The notes beneath the pieces were generated by a model. The model saw nothing but the letters and a program-made list of their open reading frames with translations, was not told the DNA's origin and searched no databases. A stretch of DNA of 9,478 bases from Actinomycetes bacterium (GTDB taxonomy: Bacteria; Actinomycetota; Thermoleophilia; Solirubrobacterales; Solirubrobacteraceae): positions 1-9,478 of the forward strand of contig JAEYAL010000207.1 in assembly GCA_023404805.1 (NCBI GenBank). Reading direction: 5' to 3'. Made by a program: the position numbers and the translations under genes. This document shows, piece after piece, positions 1-5,573 of the stretch. Numbering within the stretch: position 1 is the first letter of the stretch; each line of letters starts with the position of its first letter.

Positions 1-16
1 CCACACGCGGCCGGGC

Positions 17-27
17 GGGGGGGGGGG
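17..27. repeat. 11-base G homopolymer
   Basis: Eleven consecutive G residues lie about 40 bases beyond the stop codon of the minus-strand inhibitor gene. Nothing else in the window has such a run. It is outside any gene I can support, so a length change would not alter a protein seen here. Runs of this length are prone to slippage and to sequencing or assembly length errors, so the exact count should be treated as uncertain. Confidence 0.85.
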
Positions 28-66
28 CCGTAGCCCGCCGCACACCGAGGTCGCTGGATTCCGCGA

Positions 67-450
67 TCAGCACGCGATCGTGGCGCTGTCGCGCTTGTGC
101 GACTCGCCGTTGTCGTTGCGGTGGTAGGACGCGTTGGGCGTGCTGTCACCCTTGTTGATGCGAATCTCGCAGTCGCCGCCAAATGACGTGCCCTTGAATA
201 CACGCACATTGTACGTGGTGCTGAGGTTCGACCAAGAGTCGTCGTCGTTGGCGATCGCCCACGAGTTCCAGTTCGAGTTGGACTCGCCCCAGCTGAACTT
301 CGTCCCGCCGTAGTTCTCCGACGGGAAGGCGCAGAACACCTGGGAAAGGCAGCCACCGGCGGCCTGTGCGGACGTTGCGGCAAGGCCGCCCGAAGCGAGC
401 AGGGCCGAGGACAGGGCGATACCTGTGGCGATACGTCGAGCTGCGTTCAT
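67..450 (-). CDS. Secreted peptidase inhibitor family I36 (SMPI-like) protein
   Basis: A 127-residue exported protein. Residues 1-30 form a signal peptide: two Arg after a short N-region, a hydrophobic Ala/Leu/Ser/Gly stretch, and cleavage expected after SAQA. The mature part of about 97 residues resembles family I36, the Streptomyces metalloproteinase inhibitor (SMPI) group with a beta/gamma-crystallin-like fold: CAFPSENYGG, an SNSNWNSWAIANDDDSW segment, and the repeat-like VRVFKGTSFGGDC. Four cysteines (34, 40, 94, 127, the last being the final residue) could form the two disulfides of SMPI. The ATG at 450 is preceded by AAGGA (461-457) at 6 bases, a good ribosome site. It stands alone: the next gene on this strand ends 300 bases upstream. 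Family members are assumed to bind extracellular proteases, but many I36-annotated proteins are untested, so inhibitory activity is inference. Base composition is less GC-rich than the neighbours. Confidence 0.82.
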   Translation of the reverse strand: MNAARRIATGIALSSALLASGGLAATSAQAAGGCLSQVFCAFPSENYGGTKFSWGESNSNWNSWAIANDDDSWSNLSTTYNVRVFKGTSFGGDCEIRINKGDSTPNASYHRNDNGESHKRDSATIAC

Positions 451-751
451 GTTGGTTCCTTTTTGGTTGGTTTACATCAGTTTGTTGCTGATGACGGCGT
501 GGAAGCTAGCACACATTTGAGCGTGAAACATAAACAAAAGGTTGGCGCAATATGCGTCAAATAGAAAATAGAAACAGTGCACTATTCGAGTCCGCGCAGG
601 GGACATCGGCCCGGTGGGACCGGGCAAAACGCGACGTCCTCGCCGGTGATGGCGGGCGGAATCCGCCGCGCAGCGAAGGTGCGCGGCTAAGGGCGTGCGC
701 CAGCGCGGCGCGCAAGGCAGCCGACCCAGGCGTCTACGACGTGCTGGCTGC
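451..751. other. Intergenic region, AT-rich promoter side plus GC-rich terminator side
   Basis: A 301-base gap without a supportable gene. The part next to the inhibitor gene (about 451-590) is strikingly A/T-rich for this genome, with several A or T runs, and must hold the minus-strand promoter and leader. A TAGCTT (508-503, minus) could be a -10 box, but I see no well-spaced -35. CATCAG (475-480) and CTGATG (488-493) form a small hairpin inside the leader. The part from about 600 on is GC-rich and carries two short hairpins downstream of the membrane-protein gene. A plus-strand open frame starting at 552 runs into the antisense of a real gene and is not credible. Confidence 0.6.
609..625 (-). 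terminator. Putative hairpin terminator of the sigma-factor unit
   Basis: GCCCGGT (609-615) and ACCGGGC (619-625) are a perfect 7-bp inverted repeat with a 3-base loop. It lies about 127 bases past the stop of the minus-strand membrane-protein gene. A second, weaker hairpin, GGCGG (655-659) with CCGCC (663-667), lies between. Neither is followed by a T tract on the minus strand, so it would be a U-less terminator of the sort proposed in actinobacteria, or simply an RNA 3'-end structure. Confidence 0.35.
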
Positions 752-1450
752 TCAGTGCATGGGCAGCCAAACCGTCGCGCGGCCTTCGTCTACGCCCGCG
801 AAGGCGCAGCCGAAGTTCTCGGCGTTGACGGTCTTGATCGTGACGCGGTTGAGCCCCGCGTCGTCGAGTGCGATGCGGGCCCGCTTCAACATCGCGGCGC
901 CCGACGGGCAATCCGGCGGGTTCTCCAGGGCGGTCAGCGCCTTGCGGATCTCTGCCGCGCGGGCGCCGTAAGGCGCGAAGTCGTCAGGGAGCGGCTTCAG
1001 GTCGAAGCGCCCACACACCCGCGCATCGGCCGTCGGGTAGACGGTCACGGGTTGTCCTTCGGCGGAACAGGCGACCATCGGCGGGGCCGGGAGGCTGACG
1101 CCCGAGCTGGGGTCGAGAGCCTGCTGTCGCCAGACGGCCTGGCAGGCGTCCACGGGATCCGGGCCGGGCGACAGGATGGTTTGGGCGCTCGGCTGTTCGG
1201 CTACCTCGGATTGGCAGCTGATCCCGCCGAGCGCGACGTCCTTGCCTTCGAACAACCCGGAGGCGACCGCGATGCCGCCGCCTACGCACCCGACGGTGAG
1301 CAGCACCGCGAGTCCGCGTAGCGTGCCGCGCGGGCTCATCCGCCGGCGGCGCCGCGTCTGCTCTCCAGTCAGTTCGCGGAGGAGCGCGTCGTGGCGGGCG
1401 TCCACTTCGGCGTCCGTCGGAAGGAGCGCCACGATGTCGGACGGGCTCAT
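752..1450 (-). CDS. Membrane-anchored partner of the ECF sigma factor (putative anti-sigma-like protein)
   Basis: A 232-residue protein with one predicted membrane span. Residues 1-37 are a cytoplasmic part rich in charged residues (LLPTDAEVDARHDALLRELTG) ending in five consecutive Arg. Residues about 44-66 are a hydrophobic Ala/Leu/Val/Gly segment. The remaining roughly 165 residues would be outside the cell and contain six cysteines, which suggests disulfides. I see no HxxxCxxC zinc motif of the classical ZAS anti-sigma domain and recognise no named family for the outer domain. The start at 1450 is chosen because its ATG overlaps the TGA of the sigma-factor frame (ATGA, 1450-1447), a sign of translational coupling; an in-frame upstream codon at 1459 is less likely. 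Pairing with a sigma factor plus a single span and short cytoplasmic part suggests an anti-sigma or sensor role, but this is inferred from context. It could also be an unrelated secreted-domain protein. Confidence 0.72.
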   Translation of the reverse strand: MSPSDIVALLPTDAEVDARHDALLRELTGEQTRRRRRMSPRGTLRGLAVLLTVGCVGGGIAVASGLFEGKDVALGGISCQSEVAEQPSAQTILSPGPDPVDACQAVWRQQALDPSSGVSLPAPPMVACSAEGQPVTVYPTADARVCGRFDLKPLPDDFAPYGARAAEIRKALTALENPPDCPSGAAMLKRARIALDDAGLNRVTIKTVNAENFGCAFAGVDEGRATVWLPMH

Positions 1451-2090
1451 GAGCCACACCCCCTGGGCGAAGTGATCACCGGACGTTGCCCGGTGTCTTC
1501 GTTGGTTGCCGGCCGGTGGTCCAGCGCGGGCAGTGTGTCCCTGACGCCGTGCTCAGCGAGCCGCTTGCGCGCTCGCGACAGCCGCGAGCGAACGGTCCCG
1601 ACTGGAAGGTCGAGCGCGGCGGCGGCTTCCTCGTAGGTCAAGTCTCCCACGCGACGACCGCGATCACATCCAGTTCGCCGGAGGGCAGGCATTTGAGTTT
1701 CGCTCGGAGCTCACGGACGCGGTTGGCGGCGTCGATGCGCTCGACCGACCGCTCCTCGTGGCCGGGCAGGTCGCCCGCCTCGGCGATGCGCGAAAGCGCC
1801 GCGGCATGCCGGCGCCGCTTGCGTGCGAAGTCGCGGATCACGTTGACGGCGATCCCGATCAGCAGCGGCCGGGCGCTCGTGAGCGCCGGGTCGAGCTCCA
1901 GGCGCTCACGGCGCCTCCAGGCTTCCATGAACACGGCGGAGGTCACGTCCTCGGCGTAGGACGGGTCGACCGAGCGCCAGGCCGCGAAGGCTTGGACATC
2001 ACGCACGTGGCGACGGTAGATCTCGCCGAATGCGGTCGAGTCGCCTCTGCGGGCCTGAGCCCAGAGGTCGTGGTCGGTTGGTTGCCCCAT
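1447..2090 (-). pseudogene. ECF-type RNA polymerase sigma factor, frame broken by one missing base
   Basis: Two overlapping minus-strand frames together make one sigma-70 family (ECF) protein of about 214 residues. The first, from the ATG at 2090, gives region 2 (FGEIYRRHVRDVQAFAAWRSVDPSYAEDVTSAVFMEAWRRR is read as separate pieces of region 2) and a linker, then stops at 1638 after VAWET. The second continues as DLTYEEAAAALDLPVGTVRS, RLSRARKRLAEHG, the helix-turn-helix of region 4 that binds the -35 element, and stops at 1447. Adding one base near 1645-1650 turns VAWET-stop into VAWEDLTYEEAA, the expected family sequence. So either the gene is a pseudogene or the base was lost in sequencing. 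A GTG at 2093 is an alternative start. The gene overlaps its membrane partner by ATGA. All else looks intact, with no second lesion, favouring an error or a very recent mutation. Confidence 0.85.
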
Positions 2091-2098
2091 CACTACCT

Positions 2099-2125
2099 AA
2101 TGGCCACTGCCTGGAGAACAGTTCC
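2099..2125 (-). promoter_or_regulatory. Possible ECF-type promoter of the sigma-factor unit
   Basis: On the minus strand GGAAC occurs at 2125-2121, 31 bases or more before the ATG at 2090. GGAAC is the usual -35 core recognised by many ECF sigma factors, which often transcribe their own genes. The -10 position about 16-17 bases on (around 2104-2099) is CCATTA or GCCATT, which does not match a clear ECF -10 core. If real, transcription would begin almost at the start codon. This is a weak call based on one short motif in the 116-base divergent gap. Confidence 0.25.
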
Positions 2126-2206
2126 ACAACTTTCTGCGGCCAATGTGGTGAACGGTATCGGGCGCCCGCCTGGCCGCTGGCCGCCGCGCTCTGCGACCAT
2201 CAACCG

Positions 2207-3121
2207 GTGGCGATCCCGAAGATCCTTCTCTTCTACGTGTTCACGCCGCTGCCGGATCCCGATGCGATCCGCGTGTGGCAGCTCGACCTGTGCCGGTCGC
2301 TCGGGCTGCGCGGCCGGATCATCGTGTCGCCGCATGGGATCAACGCGACGGTCGGCGGCGAGATGGCGGCCCTCAAGCAGTACACGCGGTCGCTGCGTGA
2401 GTACCAGGGGTTCCGCGGCGCCGACGTGAAGTGGAGCAACGGCAGCGGCCTGACCGACGAGCCGGGCCCGTCGGGGTTCCGCGAGTCGATCGACTTCCCG
2501 CGGCTGTCGGTCAAGGCCCGCGACGAGCTCGTCACGTTCGGCGTGCCGGACGAGATCCAGGTCGACGAGCGCGGCGTCATCGGCGGCGGCACGCACCTGC
2601 AGCCCAAGGACCTGCACGACCTGGTCGACCGCCGCGGCGACGACGTCGTCTTCCTGGACGGCCGCAACGCGTTCGAAGCGAAGATCGGCCGGTTCGACGG
2701 CGCGGTCGTCCCCGACGCCGCGACGACCACCGACCTGCTCGCGCAGCTCGACGCCGGAGCGTTCGACCACCTCAAGGACAAGCCGGTCGTGACCTACTGC
2801 ACCGGCGGCATCCGCTGCGAGGTGCTGACGGTGCTCATGAAGAACCGCGGCTTCGAGGACGTCTACCAACTCGACGGCGGCATCGTGCGGTACGCCGAGC
2901 GCTACGGCAACGAGGGGTTGTGGTCCGGCTCGCTGTACGTGTTCGACAAGCGCACGAGCCTGAACTACGGCGCCGCGCCGAACCTCGTCGGCACCTGCCT
3001 GCAGTGCGGCACGCCGAGCAACCGCATGGACCGCTGCGAGGACGACGGCTGCCGCGAGCGCGTGGTGATCTGCGAAAGCTGCTCGGGCGCCGGCGTCGCG
3101 CGCTGCCCCTCCCACGAGTAG
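2207..3121 (+). CDS. trhO: tRNA uridine(34) hydroxylase, rhodanese-related (TrhO/YceA family)
   Basis: A 304-residue cytoplasmic enzyme of the TrhO (formerly YceA/UPF0176) family, which uses oxygen to hydroxylate uridine 34 in the wobble position of certain tRNAs, giving 5-hydroxyuridine. Residues about 1-100 are the N-terminal domain, recognisable from ILLFYVFTPLPDPDAIRVWQ, GLRGRIIVSPHGINATVGG and SGFRESIDFPRLSVKARDEL. Residues about 129-230 are a rhodanese domain with the active-site loop YCTGGIRCE (Cys198 and Cys204) and QLDGGIVRYAERYG. Residues 264-300 hold seven cysteines (CLQCG...CEDDGC...CESC...CP), consistent with the family's metal-binding tail. The GTG at 2207 is chosen because family similarity begins right there; the open frame extends to 2030 but no ATG, GTG or TTG lies near 2207 in frame and the upstream part overlaps the divergent sigma gene antisense. 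No Shine-Dalgarno or clear -10 box is visible. Confidence 0.93.
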   Translation: MAIPKILLFYVFTPLPDPDAIRVWQLDLCRSLGLRGRIIVSPHGINATVGGEMAALKQYTRSLREYQGFRGADVKWSNGSGLTDEPGPSGFRESIDFPRLSVKARDELVTFGVPDEIQVDERGVIGGGTHLQPKDLHDLVDRRGDDVVFLDGRNAFEAKIGRFDGAVVPDAATTTDLLAQLDAGAFDHLKDKPVVTYCTGGIRCEVLTVLMKNRGFEDVYQLDGGIVRYAERYGNEGLWSGSLYVFDKRTSLNYGAAPNLVGTCLQCGTPSNRMDRCEDDGCRERVVICESCSGAGVARCPSHE

Positions 3122-3263
3122 GGCAGAGCCGCTCGAGCAGGAGGCCGGAAGCGCCCTCTGAGACGGGCCGATCTCATGAGCCCAGCCTCAGTTTGAGTCC
3201 TCGCGCGCCAGCAGCTCCGGAGCCCGGAACCCCGAAGTACCTGGTGGCGCCTGAGGTAACCGA

Positions 3264-3287
3264 GATTGCCCCATTTCCAGGGCAATC
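3264..3287. repeat. 8-bp perfect inverted repeat, possible operator or hairpin
   Basis: GATTGCCC (3264-3271) and GGGCAATC (3280-3287) are exact reverse complements separated by 8 bases. It lies 143 bases after trhO and about 40 bases upstream of the candidate promoter of the next gene. It is not followed by a T run, so an upstream regulator-binding site is as likely as a terminator. The half-site resembles, but does not equal, the GATTGCA half-site found at the TetR promoter. Confidence 0.5.
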
Positions 3288-3305
3288 AGAGTCACCTGAA
3301 ACTAG

Positions 3306-3334
3306 TAGAAGTGACCGCCGTCACACGCTACCTT
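3306..3334 (+). promoter_or_regulatory. Candidate promoter of the first DUF6801-like gene
   Basis: TACCTT (3329-3334) fits the actinobacterial -10 pattern TAnnnT. The hexamer 17 bases upstream, TAGAAG (3306-3311), is a poor -35. Support comes mainly from the paralogous gene, where the same CGCTACCTTC string lies a similar distance (87 versus 93 bases) before the GTG start. The GTGAC-N4-GTCAC inverted repeat (3311-3324) falls inside the spacer and could be an operator. Confidence 0.5.
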
Positions 3335-3427
3335 CCCGTTTGAGCTGATCGCCCAAGCGCACCGGCTCGAGTCCCACCCGCCTCGCTCACCTGTCCCGAG
3401 CGGAGGCGTGGATTCCGAGGAGGAATC

Positions 3428-5341
3428 GTGTCACCCAAGTCCCACAAGCTGGGAATGCTGGCGCTTGCCGGCACCACGGCCCTGGCCGCTTTCGGCGCGA
3501 CAAGCGCCCAGGCCGCTCAGACCGCGACCCTGAACTACAAGTGCAAGTTCCCGCTGATCGGCACCCAGCCGCTCAAGCTGGACATCACCCTCGACATCCC
3601 GAACACCTGGCCCGTCGGTGAGCCGACCGCGCCGTTCGCGATCTCAGCGAAGGCTTCGGCCGGCGGCACGACGGCGCAGGGCCTCGGCTTGATCGAAGGG
3701 CTGAAGACCGTCGGCGGCGTGACCGACGCGCAGAAGCCGGGCAAGGGCACGGCGTCACGCGCCCGCGTCGAGCTGCCCGACGGCTCGGGCGTCAACGTCC
3801 GCGTGCCGATCAATGTCGAGCCGTACACCGTCGTCCCGCCGATCCCGAACCCGCTCGTCCTCAACGCGTCGGGCACGACGCCGTCGCTGACGCTCGACGT
3901 CCCAGGCACCGCCAAGATCGTGCTTACCGAGCTGATCCTGAACCTCTACGGCCACTACGCCGACGGCTCGCCGGTCGAAGGCCTCACGACGCCGCCGACC
4001 GACATCAACCGCGCGCCGTACGCCGACATCGATGGCGACCCGGGCACGTTCAACGTCCCGTGCCTCCTGGACCCGGCGACGCAGAACCTGCAGCTCGCCA
4101 CGTTCCAGCTGACCGACACGCCGACCCCGACTCCCACGCCGACGCCAACCCCGACCCCGACTCCCACGCCAACCCCGACGCCCACGCCCACCCCGACCAA
4201 CGACACGCAGGCGCCGAGCAAGCCGGTCGTCCCGCAGCCGACGGACTACGTCGCCTCGGACTTCAAGCCGACGTCGATCAACCTGAAGTGGCGCCCGTCG
4301 ACCGACAACGTCGGCGTCAAGAAGTACAAGATCGATTACGAGGGCGCGCCCGCAGGTGGCGTGCTGGTCGACGCCGGCGCCAACACCGGCGTCCTCTCGA
4401 AGACGATCACCGGCCTCGGCGAGGACTCGGAGTACATCTTCACCGTGACCGCGCTCGATGCCGCCGGCAACGAGTCCGAGGGCCTGGACCAGACGCACTT
4501 CACGACGATCGGCGGCGGCACGCCGGCCAACGTGAAGCCGACCAAGCCGGGCACCCCGACCGGCACGTCGACGGAGACGTCGGTCGGCCTCAGCTGGGCC
4601 GCCTCGACGGACTCCGACGGCTCGGTGGCCGCGTACAACGTGTACGCGGGCACCACGAAGGTCGCTTCGACGACGGGCGCCACCAGCGCGACGATCACCG
4701 GCCTGCAGCCGGGCACGAGCTACACGTACACCGTCGAAGCCGTCGACAACGAGGGCCTCGCGTCCGACCGCTCCGCGGCCGTGACGGTGAAGACCAAGAC
4801 GCCGAGCACCGGCGGCGGCAGCGGGATCGTGAACTACAAGTACACGCTGAAGGGCTCCACCACGCTGCGCACGCTGACGAAGGGCAGCCTCGCGCTGACC
4901 GGCGGCATCAACGCGCAGCTCAAGCTCGCCGACGGCTCGTTCACGGCTGACCTGACCCTCAACGACACGTCGGCGCGGCTGACGGCGCTCGGGTTCCTCC
5001 CGGTCACCGTCAAGGTCGGCCTGACGCCGTCCGGGAAGACGACGGGAACGCTGATCGACGGTGTGCTCAAGACCAACTCGAAGATCCGCATCAAGGTCAA
5101 GGACGTCAAGCTCTTCGGCGCTGTGCCGCTCGCGGGCGGCAACTCCTGCCAGACGAAGTCGCTGTCGAACATCGACCTGAGGTCGACCCAGGCCGAGTTC
5201 CTGCCGCTCTCGGGCGGCCCGATCGCCGGCACCTACGCGATCAGCGACCTCAACGGCTGCGGCCTCCTCAACGGCATCGTCTCGCCGATCACCGCAGGGG
5301 GTGGCAACTCGATCAACCTCAATCTGATCCCTGCCTCCTAG
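3428..5341 (+). CDS. Secreted DUF6801-like protein with Pro-Thr linker and two fibronectin type III domains
   Basis: A 637-residue exported protein. Residues 1-30 are a signal peptide with cleavage expected after SAQA. Residues about 34-218 form a DUF6801-like domain starting LNYKCKFPLIGTQPL, with two cysteines (39, 212) at its ends that could pair. Residues 232-257 are thirteen Pro-Thr repeats, a stiff extracellular linker. Two fibronectin type III domains follow, about 261-358 (INLKWRPSTDNVGVKKYKID, TGLGEDSEYIFTVTALDAAG) and about 366-456 (VGLSWAASTDSDGSVAAYNV, LQPGTSYTYTVEAVDNEG). After a Gly-rich hinge comes an unrecognised beta-rich domain (about 466-637) with one cysteine pair (574, 611). 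No LPXTG motif or C-terminal membrane span is present, so it is probably released or loosely wall-bound. The GTG start is set by AGGAGGA (3418-3424) and by the matching paralog. Its role is unknown; adhesion or binding of a surface polymer is only a guess. Codon use is typical of the window. Confidence 0.85.
   Translation: MSPKSHKLGMLALAGTTALAAFGATSAQAAQTATLNYKCKFPLIGTQPLKLDITLDIPNTWPVGEPTAPFAISAKASAGGTTAQGLGLIEGLKTVGGVTDAQKPGKGTASRARVELPDGSGVNVRVPINVEPYTVVPPIPNPLVLNASGTTPSLTLDVPGTAKIVLTELILNLYGHYADGSPVEGLTTPPTDINRAPYADIDGDPGTFNVPCLLDPATQNLQLATFQLTDTPTPTPTPTPTPTPTPTPTPTPTPTPTNDTQAPSKPVVPQPTDYVASDFKPTSINLKWRPSTDNVGVKKYKIDYEGAPAGGVLVDAGANTGVLSKTITGLGEDSEYIFTVTALDAAGNESEGLDQTHFTTIGGGTPANVKPTKPGTPTGTSTETSVGLSWAASTDSDGSVAAYNVYAGTTKVASTTGATSATITGLQPGTSYTYTVEAVDNEGLASDRSAAVTVKTKTPSTGGGSGIVNYKYTLKGSTTLRTLTKGSLALTGGINAQLKLADGSFTADLTLNDTSARLTALGFLPVTVKVGLTPSGKTTGTLIDGVLKTNSKIRIKVKDVKLFGAVPLAGGNSCQTKSLSNIDLRSTQAEFLPLSGGPIAGTYAISDLNGCGLLNGIVSPITAGGGNSINLNLIPAS
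4121..4198 (+). repeat. Pro-Thr coding hexamer repeat (13 units)
   Basis: A 78-base run of CCN-ACN codon pairs encodes thirteen Pro-Thr dipeptides between the DUF6801-like and fibronectin domains. The matching tract in the downstream paralog has eight units, so the length varies between copies. Because units are six bases, slippage changes linker length without breaking the frame. Confidence 0.9.
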
Positions 5342-5353
5342 GGGATCAGACCA

Positions 5354-5417
5354 CCCCAGCTTGGAACAGGTGTGCGGCGTGCGGCAGTGGTGCCCCGCGC
5401 CGCACACGCAGCTGGGG
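5354..5417 (+). terminator. Large bipartite hairpin, probable transcription terminator
   Basis: CCCCAGCT (5354-5361) pairs with AGCTGGGG (5410-5417), and inside it GTGTGCGGCG (5370-5379) pairs with CGCCGCACAC (5398-5407). Within the loop GGCA (5383-5386) can pair with TGCC (5391-5394). All arms are exact. It begins 12 bases after the stop codon of the fibronectin-domain gene and is not inside a gene. No T tract follows, so it would act as a U-less terminator or protect the mRNA 3' end. Confidence 0.7.
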
Positions 5418-5490
5418 CCGAGTCGGCGGTACCGCGGGGCGCGGTGCCGCCGTTGCTCGTTCTCCGGGCAGGCTGCTCGGAGCACGCCAC

Positions 5491-5515
5491 TGCCGACCGC
5501 CCAGACCGGTCGGCA
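5491..5515. repeat. 8-bp perfect inverted repeat upstream of the secreted-protein promoter
   Basis: TGCCGACC (5491-5498) and GGTCGGCA (5508-5515) are exact reverse complements with a 9-base spacer. It lies about 45 bases before the putative -10 of the next gene, a position fitting an activator or repressor site. It could instead be a second terminator hairpin for the preceding gene. Confidence 0.5.
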
Positions 5516-5558
5516 AGTGGGCGCCTGCGGCCGGTTCGCTTTTCGGCGGGGCGCGACG

Positions 5559-5564
5559 TAGCCT
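5559..5564 (+). promoter_or_regulatory. -10 box of a probably leaderless gene
   Basis: TAGCCT fits TAnnnT and ends 9 bases before the ATG at 5574, so transcription should begin at or within a few bases of the start codon. No Shine-Dalgarno sequence precedes this ATG, in keeping with leaderless translation. The -35 region is not clear. Confidence 0.55.
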
Positions 5565-5573
5565 CGACCTGCG

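Larger units (their letters stand above)
3122..3427. other. Intergenic region upstream of the first DUF6801-like gene
   Basis: A 306-base gap with no supportable gene. It contains no obvious strong terminator for trhO near its stop. Structures seen are the 8-bp inverted repeat at 3264-3287, a 5-bp repeat GTGAC (3311-3315) with GTCAC (3320-3324), a candidate -10 at 3329-3334 and an AGGAGGA ribosome site at 3418-3424. The stretch 3290-3310 is relatively A/T-rich, as expected of a promoter. The leader between the -10 and the GTG start is about 90 bases. Confidence 0.6.

Noticed and set aside
552..1321. Plus-strand open frames opposite the membrane-partner gene
   Set aside because: They have no motif or ribosome site, and the opposite frame has a clear membrane span, conserved gene order and ATGA coupling.
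1638..1655. Programmed -1 frameshift in the sigma-factor gene
   Set aside because: The sequence at the junction has no X-XXY-YYZ slippery heptamer and ECF sigma factors are not known to use one; a lost base is simpler.
2030..2206. Longer trhO start at 2030
   Set aside because: It would overlap the first codons of the divergent sigma gene antisense, and family similarity begins only at 2207.
2093..3115. Minus-strand frame of 340 residues opposite trhO
   Set aside because: Composition is dominated by Ala, Val, Arg and Asp without motifs, while the plus strand encodes an unmistakable TrhO protein.
4121..4198. CRISPR-like or minisatellite array
   Set aside because: The repeat is a six-base coding unit giving Pro-Thr in frame between protein domains, with no spacers.
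5361..5561. Small plus-strand frame in the gap before the 5574 gene
   Set aside because: It runs through the hairpin structures and has atypical, Arg/Cys-scattered composition and no ribosome site.
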